The position numbers and the translations under genes were made by a program. From contig CAZHOJ010000009.1 in NCBI GenBank assembly GCA_964534125.1, positions 72,541 through 136,540 of the forward strand: 64,000 nucleotides of DNA, written 5' to 3'. Below, one piece after another: positions 16,257-25,186 of the stretch (the first letter of the stretch is position 1; the number at the start of each line of letters is the position of its first letter). Origin of the DNA: 2-02-FULL-55-14 sp964534125. Lineage in GTDB: Bacteria > Bacteroidota > Ignavibacteria > UBA10030. The notes under the pieces are model-generated. The model made no database searches and was not told where the DNA came from. It saw only the letters and a list, made by a program, of their open reading frames with translations.

Positions 16257-16640
16257 CTACTGGCGCTTCCGCAGCGAACGAACGTTCAGACGGAACGAAT
16301 CAGGATCGGACGGCTTCTGCTCGAAGGCATCTGCGCCCATCGCAAGGGCGCGTTCCCGATTGACCGCAGAGTACTTTGAAGAAAGAATAATGATGCGGGT
16401 CCGGCCCCATGGCTTCCGTTCCCGGAGCTTCCGGAAGATGTCGAGCCCGTCCAATCCCGGCATCATCAGGTTGAGGATGCAGATATGGAGAGGCGGGTGC
16501 TCTTCGGCCCATGCGAGGAAGCATTCTCCGTCCTCGAAGGTGTGGACCGTGTAAGCATCGCAGAAGGAGAGGTCGATGATCCTCAGGATCGCGAGGGTGT
16601 CATCGACAGCGACGAGGACCGGTTTGGTGCGAGGGCTCAT
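16257..16640 (-). CDS. Atypical receiver-domain protein lacking the phospho-acceptor Asp
   Basis: A 127-aa single receiver domain with no output domain. The acidic pair (VAVDD), the Lys of the KP motif (EQKP), and the Ser of the switch strand (IILSS) are present. The strand-3 site reads ICILNLMMPGLDG, with Asn where the phospho-acceptor Asp should be. The codon is AAC, so this is a true substitution and not a frame effect. Phosphorylation control is therefore unlikely, unless deamidation or a phosphorylation-independent switch is used. Neighbour: a DUF2339 membrane protein downstream in the same direction. Confidence 0.85.
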   Translation of the reverse strand: MSPRTKPVLVAVDDTLAILRIIDLSFCDAYTVHTFEDGECFLAWAEEHPPLHICILNLMMPGLDGLDIFRKLRERKPWGRTRIIILSSKYSAVNRERALAMGADAFEQKPSDPDSFRLNVRSLRKRQ

Positions 16641-16702
16641 GTGATGAACGTACCCACTCCAGGGATGGGAAGCAAGATGCGGAGGTATGGGAGGGGGGGG
16701 GT

Positions 16703-16740
16703 AAAAAGCCAGCGCCCCCTCACGATCATGAAGGGGCGCC
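16703..16740 (-). terminator. Terminator of the TonB receptor / PorV operon
   Basis: On the minus strand a GC-rich stem (GCGCCCCT / AGGGGGCGC) with an 11-nt loop is followed, after GGC, by five T residues. It lies about 55 nt after the PorV-like stop codon. Confidence 0.75.
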
Positions 16741-16756
16741 GGGAACTACGTGATGA

Positions 16757-16784
16757 AGCGTCCGGGTTCTGCACCCGGGACGCT
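16757..16784 (-). terminator. Second hairpin after the PorV-like gene
   Basis: The stem AGCGTCC-GGGT / ACCC-GGACGCT lies 10 nt after the stop codon, upstream of the canonical terminator. It may be a stabilising 3' stem-loop. Confidence 0.5.
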
Positions 16785-16793
16785 GTGCAGCTG

Positions 16794-17840
16794 CTAGAAG
16801 CCGACCCGTACCGAGATCACCTGGTTCGCATCGAAGTACTCGACGGTGCGATAGGCGTAGTCAAGGATAAGGTCGATGCCGCCCGGATTGTACGCAACAC
16901 CGAATCCGAAGGTCGGACCGAAGATGTTGCCGTCGTCCTCGGCGAGCGGGACCATGTTCATGCCGGCGCGGCCGAACAACTGCAGACCCTCCATCGTGAA
17001 TCCGACCTCACCGCCCAGGCGGTATTCGTCGAGATAGAGGTTGTTGTTCGTGAACGAGCCAGCGAGCATGCCCTGCAGATTGTTGCCGAACGACGCGCGG
17101 TAGGCCATGCCGATCTCGACCACCGACGGAAGTTCGAACTCTGCAGCTTCGCTCTTCAGCTTCTGCTGAGGCCGCAGGCCTTCGAGAGGAAGCGCCTCGC
17201 GGTACAGACCCGGTCCGTCAAACTGCATGCCCGGACCGATGTTCTTCACGGCGACGCCAAGGTTGAATCCCTGGATGCCGAGAAGCCGGCTGTACTGGAT
17301 GCCGAGATCGAACGCAAAACCGGTCGCTGAGACACGGTCGATGCGCTCCGTGACGACCTTCATATTGAAGCCCGCCGCGATGGCATCCGTGAGGGCCTTC
17401 GAATACGTCAGGCCGACGGTGAGGTACGTGGGTGAGAATGTGCGGCCGAACGTGTTGTCCGGGTCGTCCGTTGTTGTCATGGGGATCTGGCCGAAATCCA
17501 GGGACTTGATGCTGAATCCCATGGTGCCGAATCCCTCGAACTTCATGGCGACTGCCGCCCAGCTGACATCGATATCGCCGAGGTAGGACATCGACGAGAC
17601 CATACCCTCAGCTGAATAAGGCATGGCGCTCAGACCGGCAGGGTTCCAGTAGATCGCCTCTGCGCCGCTCGTGACCGCCAATGCGGAGCCGCCCATTGCA
17701 ACATCGCGTGCTCCGATCGGTATCAGGAGTTCCGTGGCCGCGGCGGTGCCGGTCCGTTTGTTCTGAGCGTCAAGTGTCCCCAACGCGGACACCAGGAGCA
17801 CGCAAAGAACAAGGAAACCTGTGATTGTTCTTATCTTCAT
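16794..17840 (-). CDS. PorV/PorQ family outer-membrane beta-barrel protein
   Basis: A 348-aa exported protein. The start at 17840 is chosen because GGAG lies upstream and a signal peptide (MKIRTITGFLVLCVLLVSALG) follows directly. Next is the family opening GTAAATELLIPIGARDVAMGG and EAIYWNPAGL, characteristic of PorV/PorQ-like FadL-related barrels. The remainder alternates short amphipathic strands and ends in an aromatic residue (VRVGF), as outer-membrane barrels do. PorV shuttles T9SS cargo to the surface attachment complex. Here it is the last gene of an operon with a TonB receptor and a large secreted protein, which suggests a dedicated partner. Confidence 0.85.
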   Translation of the reverse strand: MKIRTITGFLVLCVLLVSALGTLDAQNKRTGTAAATELLIPIGARDVAMGGSALAVTSGAEAIYWNPAGLSAMPYSAEGMVSSMSYLGDIDVSWAAVAMKFEGFGTMGFSIKSLDFGQIPMTTTDDPDNTFGRTFSPTYLTVGLTYSKALTDAIAAGFNMKVVTERIDRVSATGFAFDLGIQYSRLLGIQGFNLGVAVKNIGPGMQFDGPGLYREALPLEGLRPQQKLKSEAAEFELPSVVEIGMAYRASFGNNLQGMLAGSFTNNNLYLDEYRLGGEVGFTMEGLQLFGRAGMNMVPLAEDDGNIFGPTFGFGVAYNPGGIDLILDYAYRTVEYFDANQVISVRVGF

Positions 17841-17874
17841 GGTTACTACTCCTTTTTTTTGCGCTGGTGCTGCA

Positions 17875-20800
17875 TCAGTAGACATTGAGGATTTCCTGTT
17901 CCTGGATGATGGCCACCTTCAGGACCTTTGTCTGGACCGAGCCATCAGTCGGCATGGTCAGCTCCAGGTATGCGAGGTACATGCCGCTCGCCACCGGGAA
18001 GTTGTCCTGGTTGGTCAGATCCCACCGCAGGAACTGTGATGCGTCATCCTTCTCCAGCGTACGGATCGGCTGCCCGGCCAGGTTGAAGATGCGAACCTTG
18101 ACCTTCTTGGGCAGGTTGCTGAACGTGACGAAGCGGGTGAGTCTGTTCGTCTCGGCAGCGTTGAACGCGTAGTAGGGATTCGGGAAGACATTCACGTCTT
18201 TGACGCTCGCCACTTCGATGGTCGAACCGCCCGTCGGAGCAGTAGCCGTGAACGAGAAGACATCCGTCACGAAGTTCGGCCTGTTCGGCGTCAGCGTCAT
18301 GACGTTGCCAGCAGCCCACGGATTGTCGTTCCGGCGTGCCCAGGTAGCATAGTACATCACACGCTGGTCGCCGCCGATGAGCTCAGTTTGGTTGACCGCA
18401 TTCGGGGTGGTCGAGTAGTCTTCGTCGAATATGAACAGCCACTCACGAGGGCCACTCGAAGCGGTGTTGTCACCGTCGAGGTAGAACGGCGGCCAGTACT
18501 TGCCATTCACGCGTTCGTCCGCCGGTACGCCTGCTGACGGAGCTGCGTTGTTCTCGAGGTAGCCGACTGCGAGCCTTCGCGGAGGATTGGCGTCCATATC
18601 ATACACAGCCAGCGGAACGCTGACGGTGAAGTCCTGATATGCATAGCCGCCCGCCGCGTTGACGATGAAGGGCGCATAGGCCGGATCTGCCGGTGCGCTG
18701 CCGAATCCACGGCCGTAGCGATAGCCGTAGGATGCATTGGCATCGTTCACATCGAACGTTCCCTTGTCATCCGTCGTGACAGCAAACCGGATCTCAATCC
18801 CCTTCAGCTCAGTTGCTGTTACGACCATGTGGCCATCACCGAAGAATGACCTGGGGGATGCCCAGCCCACTGCTCCGGCGAATTCCTCGAGTCCAAAACC
18901 ATCGGCTCCGCCGGCCCACGTCAGGAACCTCGAGCCGCTCGGCCAATCCCACGCATCGACCTTCAGTCCCGGCGGCGGGCCGGAGACCTTCACCTGCATG
19001 CCGTCGATGATGAGGTAGTTGTCATCGTTCGTCTGGTTCGTCTGGCCGGTCAGCTTGTTCGTGCCAGCCGTCTCATCACGCATGTACCATGTGGTGGTAC
19101 CGCCCGAGGTGTCGAAACGGACGGAATAACTGTGTCCGTTCAGCGCCACTGGGTTGATGACAAGGGGAGTCACAAAGCCATCGCTTGCTCCGGTGTGCGA
19201 AACGGTAAGCGTGTCGCCGATGCCCGTTTCCACGATCAGGCCGAAAGGCATGCGCGGCCGCACAGTAAGTACCTGAGGTGCAGATTCCAGCACGGCCGGG
19301 AGGAACCCGGCTTGAGTCGCAATGCTGTAGGCCGTCACCGCAAGGTAGTACTCCTGGCCATTGTACAACTTCCCGATGTCCCGGATGTAATCACGGTCGA
19401 ACTCGAAGTACCGCTTGATGCCGCTGTTGGAACCATACTGCACCGGCAGCTGAAGGATCTGTCCGGAGGTCCTGTCGAACTTCTCGTCAAGGACGACCGT
19501 GGGATCGGTGGTCTTGTCGAACGTGATGATACGTTTTGCGTCCGCAAGGGTTCCGCTGGCGCTGCTCAACTGATAGACGTTGTACCCCTCGAATGCATAC
19601 GCGCCCGGGTTGTTCACGACGTCCTCAGTCTTGGTCACAGCGACCGGATCGGATGCCCACTCCAGAACGATCTTGCCATCGAGCTCGCCGACGTTCACCT
19701 TGGGAGATTCGGGAGCTTTCGGGACCTGGAACAACGCGTCGTAGGTGTTCTGCACGAAACGGTCGTTGAACTTCATGACCGATATGCTCGACAGCCTGTC
19801 CGCTCCAAGCCCGCCGACCGTTCCGACAACGATCTCCTGCGTGTCGCCAGGAGCAAGCTCGAACGGCCCGGAATTCAGGAGGATGCGTCGATCGCCAGGG
19901 GCGAATGACCATGCGGTCCCCTCACCATCCAGGAAGCCTGTCCGTGTCACCGGATCGCCGGAGAGTGGGAAGAGCGTTTCGACGTCTCCCGGAGGATGGG
20001 GGAAGAGACGAAGCGGGGATCCGGTGGGATCCGGAACATATCCCTGTAGCATCTTGTACCACTGTAGCCCGCCCTCATAGCTGAATGGAGGGTCGCTGAT
20101 CGTTCCGCCGCCGACAAAGTAGGCGAAGGAGGTCATCGGCAGGTTCTTCAAGCCGTGCCGGACCTGCAGCCCGAACACAGCGGAGTCACCTGGTGAGGGG
20201 ACTGCCGGTCCCTGCAGGAAGTCGTATCCGACGGCCGGAGGAGGCAAGCTGAACTGTGCGAACTCCTGGTCGCTCGCGCTTCCGTTGTAAACGAATCCCA
20301 TGCTCAGCACGCTGTCGCTGCCGGCGAGATCATCCGAGTAGCTGCCAAGGTCGGGGTCGGACCACTGACAGACATACATACTGTCGAGGTAGAACGAACC
20401 CTTGGTGCCGGCACCGTCGATAGTGGCGCCGCCCTTGTTGATGATCTTCACGAGCTTGAAGTACAGCTCACCGAGCGCATCGGCCCGTTTGTAGCCCCAC
20501 AACGTTACCTGAACCTCGAGGCCCATCGGGTCCGATCCGGCGAACGCCTGGTTCGTCGATGCATTGAGGTCGTTGGCGACAGTCCAGATCACCTGGTCTG
20601 CCGGCGAGTTCGGATCGGCGCCTGCCAGACCCGGCTCGTCGTAGTTGCCCGCGATCAGGCTGTCGGTCGTAAAGAGCGCAGCGGATGTCTCGTCATAATT
20701 GAACGCCGGTGGGGCCTGGTAGCCGGCCACGCCGTTGCGCTCGATGTATGGCGCGCCCTTGCTGACGGGCCATTCCTGCCAGTCGAGGGCGTAGTTGCTC

Positions 20801-21357
20801 TTGATCTCGGCGATCTGAGCTGCTGTCACCGTCGAGACCGTCGCTTCATTGAATTCCGCGGCGTCCTTCGCCACATCATCATCGGTCATCTGCATGTAGT
20901 CGCGCCGGATGCGGAAGACCCGCACAAGCGGAAGGTTTGCATCCTCGGCGACTGCAGCGGCGCCCGAGCCGATGATCGCACCGGCCTGGTTCCCTACGTT
21001 GTAGGTACCGCCGCCGACGCGGATCAGCTGGTTCGGTGCAGCCACAGTGTGAGCGGCATCGGTGTATGCTTTCGCACCCCACACGACACCGTCCATGTAA
21101 ATGACCCATCTCGTCCCGCGCGGATAGGCGCTGCCATCTCCGCCCTGGGACGGGGGATTGTTGCCGTTCCCGTTCGCTGCCATCCAGGTCATGAAGTTGT
21201 TGATGTTCAGGACCTGCCTGAACGGATCGCCGGTCGTCTTCGTGAGCGTCTGCTTCTTCGTCCCCTCTTTCGGACCCTCCTTTGCCCCGGCGAACCCCCA
21301 GACAAAGCAGATGACACAGGCGAGAGCCAGCGATCGTCTGAGTGTCTTACTTTTCAT
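17875..21357 (-). CDS. Large secreted protein with T9SS/FlgD-Ig-like C-terminal domain
   Basis: A 1160-aa exported protein. The start at 21357 follows AAGGAG and opens a signal peptide (MKSKTLRRSLALACVICFVWGFAGA). The body is rich in Gly, Asp, Asn and aromatic residues with repeated beta-strand patterns and no enzyme motif I recognise. One block (about 655-760) looks fibronectin-like (DGKIVLEWASDP, then YEGYNVYQLSS-like). The final 95 residues (VFPNPYYAFN, VKVRIFNLAGQPIRTLEKDD, GMYLAYLEL, TKVLKVAII) match the FlgD-Ig / type A T9SS sorting domain. Predicted to be surface-exposed or released. Lies 89 nt after the TonB receptor gene and 34 nt before the PorV-like gene. Confidence 0.8.
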   Translation of the reverse strand: MKSKTLRRSLALACVICFVWGFAGAKEGPKEGTKKQTLTKTTGDPFRQVLNINNFMTWMAANGNGNNPPSQGGDGSAYPRGTRWVIYMDGVVWGAKAYTDAAHTVAAPNQLIRVGGGTYNVGNQAGAIIGSGAAAVAEDANLPLVRVFRIRRDYMQMTDDDVAKDAAEFNEATVSTVTAAQIAEIKSNYALDWQEWPVSKGAPYIERNGVAGYQAPPAFNYDETSAALFTTDSLIAGNYDEPGLAGADPNSPADQVIWTVANDLNASTNQAFAGSDPMGLEVQVTLWGYKRADALGELYFKLVKIINKGGATIDGAGTKGSFYLDSMYVCQWSDPDLGSYSDDLAGSDSVLSMGFVYNGSASDQEFAQFSLPPPAVGYDFLQGPAVPSPGDSAVFGLQVRHGLKNLPMTSFAYFVGGGTISDPPFSYEGGLQWYKMLQGYVPDPTGSPLRLFPHPPGDVETLFPLSGDPVTRTGFLDGEGTAWSFAPGDRRILLNSGPFELAPGDTQEIVVGTVGGLGADRLSSISVMKFNDRFVQNTYDALFQVPKAPESPKVNVGELDGKIVLEWASDPVAVTKTEDVVNNPGAYAFEGYNVYQLSSASGTLADAKRIITFDKTTDPTVVLDEKFDRTSGQILQLPVQYGSNSGIKRYFEFDRDYIRDIGKLYNGQEYYLAVTAYSIATQAGFLPAVLESAPQVLTVRPRMPFGLIVETGIGDTLTVSHTGASDGFVTPLVINPVALNGHSYSVRFDTSGGTTTWYMRDETAGTNKLTGQTNQTNDDNYLIIDGMQVKVSGPPPGLKVDAWDWPSGSRFLTWAGGADGFGLEEFAGAVGWASPRSFFGDGHMVVTATELKGIEIRFAVTTDDKGTFDVNDANASYGYRYGRGFGSAPADPAYAPFIVNAAGGYAYQDFTVSVPLAVYDMDANPPRRLAVGYLENNAAPSAGVPADERVNGKYWPPFYLDGDNTASSGPREWLFIFDEDYSTTPNAVNQTELIGGDQRVMYYATWARRNDNPWAAGNVMTLTPNRPNFVTDVFSFTATAPTGGSTIEVASVKDVNVFPNPYYAFNAAETNRLTRFVTFSNLPKKVKVRIFNLAGQPIRTLEKDDASQFLRWDLTNQDNFPVASGMYLAYLELTMPTDGSVQTKVLKVAIIQEQEILNVY

Positions 21358-21446
21358 GTTCGAAACTCCTTTTTGGTTTTCTGTCGGCTGCTGTACCATC
21401 GATACCCCGATGTCAAGCTGTGGAGGATATCGACGCAGGACCGATG

Positions 21447-24446
21447 TCATATCTCCACACGGATACCGACACGGATCTGCCGGGGTGTACCATAGAGGTC
21501 GTTCCCCTGCTGCGACCGACCCGTATTCTGATACGCCCACCTGTTGTCGAGATTGATAGCACGGTAGAACGCCACGTACAACGGATCCGTTACAAATCCG
21601 CTTGCGGCCGGATTCGTCAGCCAGCCATCATCCTCTGCGACGCCTGTGGTCGGGTAGACGTTCAGGATCTGCTTCGAGTCGAGCAGGTTCAGGATGTTCG
21701 CATACACCTCTACCGTCCCGAAGGGCAGATAGAACGCCTTGTTGACGCTCAGGTCGATATTGTAGACCCACGGTGTTGTCGATGCATTAACCGGCTCTAG
21801 AGGGTAGCTTGCCCTGGGATCGTTGAGCGGGTAGACGCCAACCGACCATGGGGTTGACTGACCAAGCTCCTGCAACGGACGGATACGGGTGTAGCTGTGG
21901 CCGCTGTTGAAGGAGAGGAGCATGTTGACGCCCAGGCCTTCGAGGATCGGGCCACCGTCGCCCTTCGCGAACCGGTAGTCGAGCATAACAGATCCGGTGT
22001 GCGTCTGATTGTAGAGGAACGGTGCAATGACGCTGATCGGGCGGCCGATGTTCTGCTCGATCGCGCCCTGCGCGGCGTTCGGATTCGACCCACTGCCGCG
22101 GGCATCGGACAGCGTGTAGTGCACGCGTGCCGACAGGCGCTCGGTGCGACGGAGTTCGAGTGTGAGCTCGAGTCCCTTCGTGGTTCCGAAGTCCTCGTTG
22201 AGGAATGCGATGAACAGCTTCTGACCGTTGGCATTCGTGTACTGACGCGTAGCAAGCTGGTCGCGGAGGTCGCGATAGAAGCCGCTCAGCGTCAGGGCGA
22301 AGTTGTCGGTAAGGAGCTGGCGGATGCCGATCTCGTACTCGGTCGACCGCTCAGGCTTCATGAACCAGCCGACGTAGGTCAGGTATGCATTCCCGCGGGA
22401 ATTCGGGCTGACCGTCCGGCTGAGCGTGATGTCGCTGACATACAGCCGGTTCAGTGACGGCATCTGCGCATATTTTCCGTACTGCGCATAGAACACGGTC
22501 TGGTCGGTGACGGGGAACGAGAAGCTGATGCGCGGGAGGACCATCATGAACGGGTCTTCCTTCACAAGCTTCGCCTCGTCGATCACGTCGTTCGCAGCGT
22601 CGAACGCGGTTGTCTCGTAGTTCTCGGGATCCGGGAACACGGCCTGGTCCTTGTCGAAGTACTCGAACCGGAGGCCCGCGTTCAGGACGAGGTCCACGAA
22701 CTCGAACCTGTTCTGGACATACGCTGAAGCGAACAGCGGCTTCGGAGGCGCGTCGAGCTCAGAGTCCGACTCGTTTCCGTCGACGTCATAGCCGTAGTTG
22801 TTGATCGTGCCGCGCTGTGCGAGCTGGATACGGCGCTCAGCATCGCTCGCGAATATCCGCGGCGTATTCCCATCTTCACCGTTCAGGTATCGGAGGTAGT
22901 TGGAGATGCTTCCCACCGCGAAGTTGCGGATGGTCCACTGCTCCATTTTACCGCCGGCCTTGAGTTCCCACTGCGTTGTTATCTGCGTGGTGAGGTCGAT
23001 GTTGGCACCGAAGGCCGACTGACTGTTCTTTGCGTAGGTATTGTTCGGTGCATCCTCGGCCGTAAAACCGAACCCATTGATCGTCGAATAGGCATTCGGT
23101 CCCAGGTACCTCGAACGGAAGTTGTCGTAGCCGAGTGCTGCGTTCTTGGTGCTGTCCATGTACGACCGCCAGTCGTCCTTGAAGTCGCGGTCGTAGCGCT
23201 CATAGCCACGGTTCTGATACGATACGTTGACCTCGTAGAACGTGGTCGGCGTCAGGATGTGCGTGAGGCGCACGTTCCCGAACAGCGTCTCGGTGTCCTG
23301 CAACTGGTTGCGGTTGAGGGCGAAGTAGTTGCCGAGCGCGCCCGGCCAGCCCGCACGGTTGTTGTTCTGCGTGCCGGTGTAGCTGCCGCTGAAGCGCAGC
23401 TTGAAGGGCGCGAAGTCAACGCTGATGTTACCCTGGACCGTGTTGGTCATGTTCGGGTTGTTGTAGAGGTAGTTCCTCTTGAACTCGATCGTTCCGGAGT
23501 CCGGCAGAAGCACGCCTGCGCCGCGGGCATCGTTGATGTCGGTCGTCAGCCCCTCGAACTTGAACGGCTCGAGGTACATCGGCTGGCTCTGGCGCATGTA
23601 GTTGTGCTGGCCGGCCACGAAGAAGCGGACGGCACTGACACCCGGGACTGCACCGCTGACCGTCGCGACCGCGTTGCGGTATCCGAATGCGGAGGTGTTC
23701 AGGAACTGCTCACCCGGTTTGGCAAAGTCGTCCGTCTGGTAGTCCAGGGACAGCTTGAAGTCCGGTCCGCCGGTCCGCATTGTGGTGCGGACGATACCGG
23801 CGTTGGCACCGCCGAAATCTGCGGTATAGCCACCGGCCTGGAGCTGGATCTCTTCAATGGCCTCCTGGATGACGGTCACGTTCTCTGTATTAAAGAGAGG
23901 GTTCGTGACCGACGCGCCTTCCACGTAGAAGGCAACGTCGCCAGCGCGGCCACCACGAACGTGCAGACTGTTGTCCTTCTGCACGACGCCCGCATCGAGG
24001 GCAAGGATGTTCTGGACGCCACGGATCGGGATGTTCCTGATCTCGTCCTGCGTCGAGACGCGCGTGGTGTTGGTGGTGTTACGCTGGATCAGAGGGCGTT
24101 CGGCTATGACTTCGACCACATCGGTCGCGATGGCTGTGCTGCTCATCGTAAAGTCCTGTGTCGTGCTGATGTTCGAGCTGACGCGGACGTTCGATATCGT
24201 CATTTGTGAATAGCCGACGTAAGAGGCTCTCAAGGTATAGACCCCCGGAGGTACGTTCAGAATGACGTACTCACCGTTGATATCCGTCGAGCCGCCCATG
24301 GAAGTGCCATCAACGAGGATGTTGGCACCGATGAGCGCTTCTCCGGATTCACGGTCAGTCACTGCGCCACGCAGTTTCCCGGACTGCGCAACGAGCAACG
24401 CCGGTATCAGGATCAATACCAGAGCAAAGGAGAGGTAGCGAGACAT
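21447..24446 (-). CDS. TonB-dependent receptor with carboxypeptidase-regulatory-like N-terminal domain
   Basis: A 999-aa outer-membrane receptor. It has a signal peptide (MSRYLSFALVLILIPALLVAQ), a CarboxypepD_reg-like beta domain (about 22-105; GAVTDRESGEALIGANILVDG), a plug domain (about 115-230; SLHVRGGRAGDVAFYVEGASV) and a long beta-barrel ending RVGIRVEI. It imports a ligand at the expense of TonB-ExbBD energy, or acts as a surface scaffold; the substrate is not visible. SD AAGGAGT precedes the ATG. First gene of a three-gene operon with a secreted protein and a PorV-like barrel. The 8-bp hairpin at 24487-24506 lies 41 nt upstream. Confidence 0.9.
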   Translation of the reverse strand: MSRYLSFALVLILIPALLVAQSGKLRGAVTDRESGEALIGANILVDGTSMGGSTDINGEYVILNVPPGVYTLRASYVGYSQMTISNVRVSSNISTTQDFTMSSTAIATDVVEVIAERPLIQRNTTNTTRVSTQDEIRNIPIRGVQNILALDAGVVQKDNSLHVRGGRAGDVAFYVEGASVTNPLFNTENVTVIQEAIEEIQLQAGGYTADFGGANAGIVRTTMRTGGPDFKLSLDYQTDDFAKPGEQFLNTSAFGYRNAVATVSGAVPGVSAVRFFVAGQHNYMRQSQPMYLEPFKFEGLTTDINDARGAGVLLPDSGTIEFKRNYLYNNPNMTNTVQGNISVDFAPFKLRFSGSYTGTQNNNRAGWPGALGNYFALNRNQLQDTETLFGNVRLTHILTPTTFYEVNVSYQNRGYERYDRDFKDDWRSYMDSTKNAALGYDNFRSRYLGPNAYSTINGFGFTAEDAPNNTYAKNSQSAFGANIDLTTQITTQWELKAGGKMEQWTIRNFAVGSISNYLRYLNGEDGNTPRIFASDAERRIQLAQRGTINNYGYDVDGNESDSELDAPPKPLFASAYVQNRFEFVDLVLNAGLRFEYFDKDQAVFPDPENYETTAFDAANDVIDEAKLVKEDPFMMVLPRISFSFPVTDQTVFYAQYGKYAQMPSLNRLYVSDITLSRTVSPNSRGNAYLTYVGWFMKPERSTEYEIGIRQLLTDNFALTLSGFYRDLRDQLATRQYTNANGQKLFIAFLNEDFGTTKGLELTLELRRTERLSARVHYTLSDARGSGSNPNAAQGAIEQNIGRPISVIAPFLYNQTHTGSVMLDYRFAKGDGGPILEGLGVNMLLSFNSGHSYTRIRPLQELGQSTPWSVGVYPLNDPRASYPLEPVNASTTPWVYNIDLSVNKAFYLPFGTVEVYANILNLLDSKQILNVYPTTGVAEDDGWLTNPAASGFVTDPLYVAFYRAINLDNRWAYQNTGRSQQGNDLYGTPRQIRVGIRVEI

Positions 24447-25116
24447 GAGTATGACTCCTTGTGCTAGTGTGTTGTGGAATCCCTGAGAATGAGGGGATCC
24501 TCATTCGTAGCCGCGGAAAGACGGGAAGGACTATCGCGGCGTGGGTTGCATCCGCCATGAGCCTCCATGTGCGGACACGGGAAAGCAGTACCGATCAGTC
24601 CCGGAACATCACCCCCTTTCGGTCGGGACGCACCATTCCCCCAGAAGAGGAGACCAGGAGAGTGGGAAACGGCTGGTTGGCCGACATTCTATTGTGTGGT
24701 GGTTAGAATGTGATGAAGATCACCGAACAGCGTGGACGCCTTCCTTCTCCCATCATCCCTGGCCGCTGTTCCCGTCAGCAGACCCGTTCGTCGATGGGGT
24801 TGGGTCGCGTATCTTAGCTGTTCCTTATGTTGAGAAGTAAGACAACTATCGGACCAAAGTCAAGATGAGCAGGGTAGTGAGCAATTCCTCATCTTATAGG
24901 AGTGTCAGGGGAGGCGTGCCGAAGGTTTCCAGCAGAGAATCTGGAAAAATTATCCCATGCAGGAGCGCTGCATGCTCATTCGCCGGAAGGGCTGAGAATA
25001 GGATCGATATGAGGAGGTTTTTATTCCCATAAATAGGAAATTATTACCGATGGAGTGTGAGGAGGGGATTTCTGGTCAGGATGGGAAATGAATCTGCCGC
25101 TGCGTTGATGTTTGGA
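24447..25116. other. Long intergenic region upstream of the TonB receptor operon
   Basis: About 670 nt hold no supported gene. They contain the leader hairpin at 24487-24506 and a second palindrome at 24956-24974 (CATGCAG, 5-nt loop, CTGCATG), followed by an AT-richer stretch near 25010-25060. The length suggests a regulated promoter for the receptor operon; I could not fix the transcription start. Confidence 0.45.
24487..24506 (-). promoter_or_regulatory. Perfect hairpin in the leader of the TonB receptor operon
   Basis: An 8-bp perfect stem GAATGAGG / CCTCATTC with a GGAT loop lies 41 nt before the start codon. It may be a 5' mRNA stabiliser or an operator. Confidence 0.4.
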
Positions 25117-25152
25117 GAAAAGAAAAGCCCTCTCAGAGCTTCGAGAGGGCTT
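25117..25152 (-). terminator. Terminator of the MarR / cytochrome / rhodanese operon
   Basis: On the minus strand AAGCCCTCTC / GAGAGGGCTT forms a 10-bp perfect stem with an 8-nt loop, followed by TTCTTTTCTCC. It lies 35 nt after the rhodanese stop codon. Confidence 0.85.
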
Positions 25153-25186
25153 CGTGACCTGATTCAGGAGGATCTGAATGTACGGT

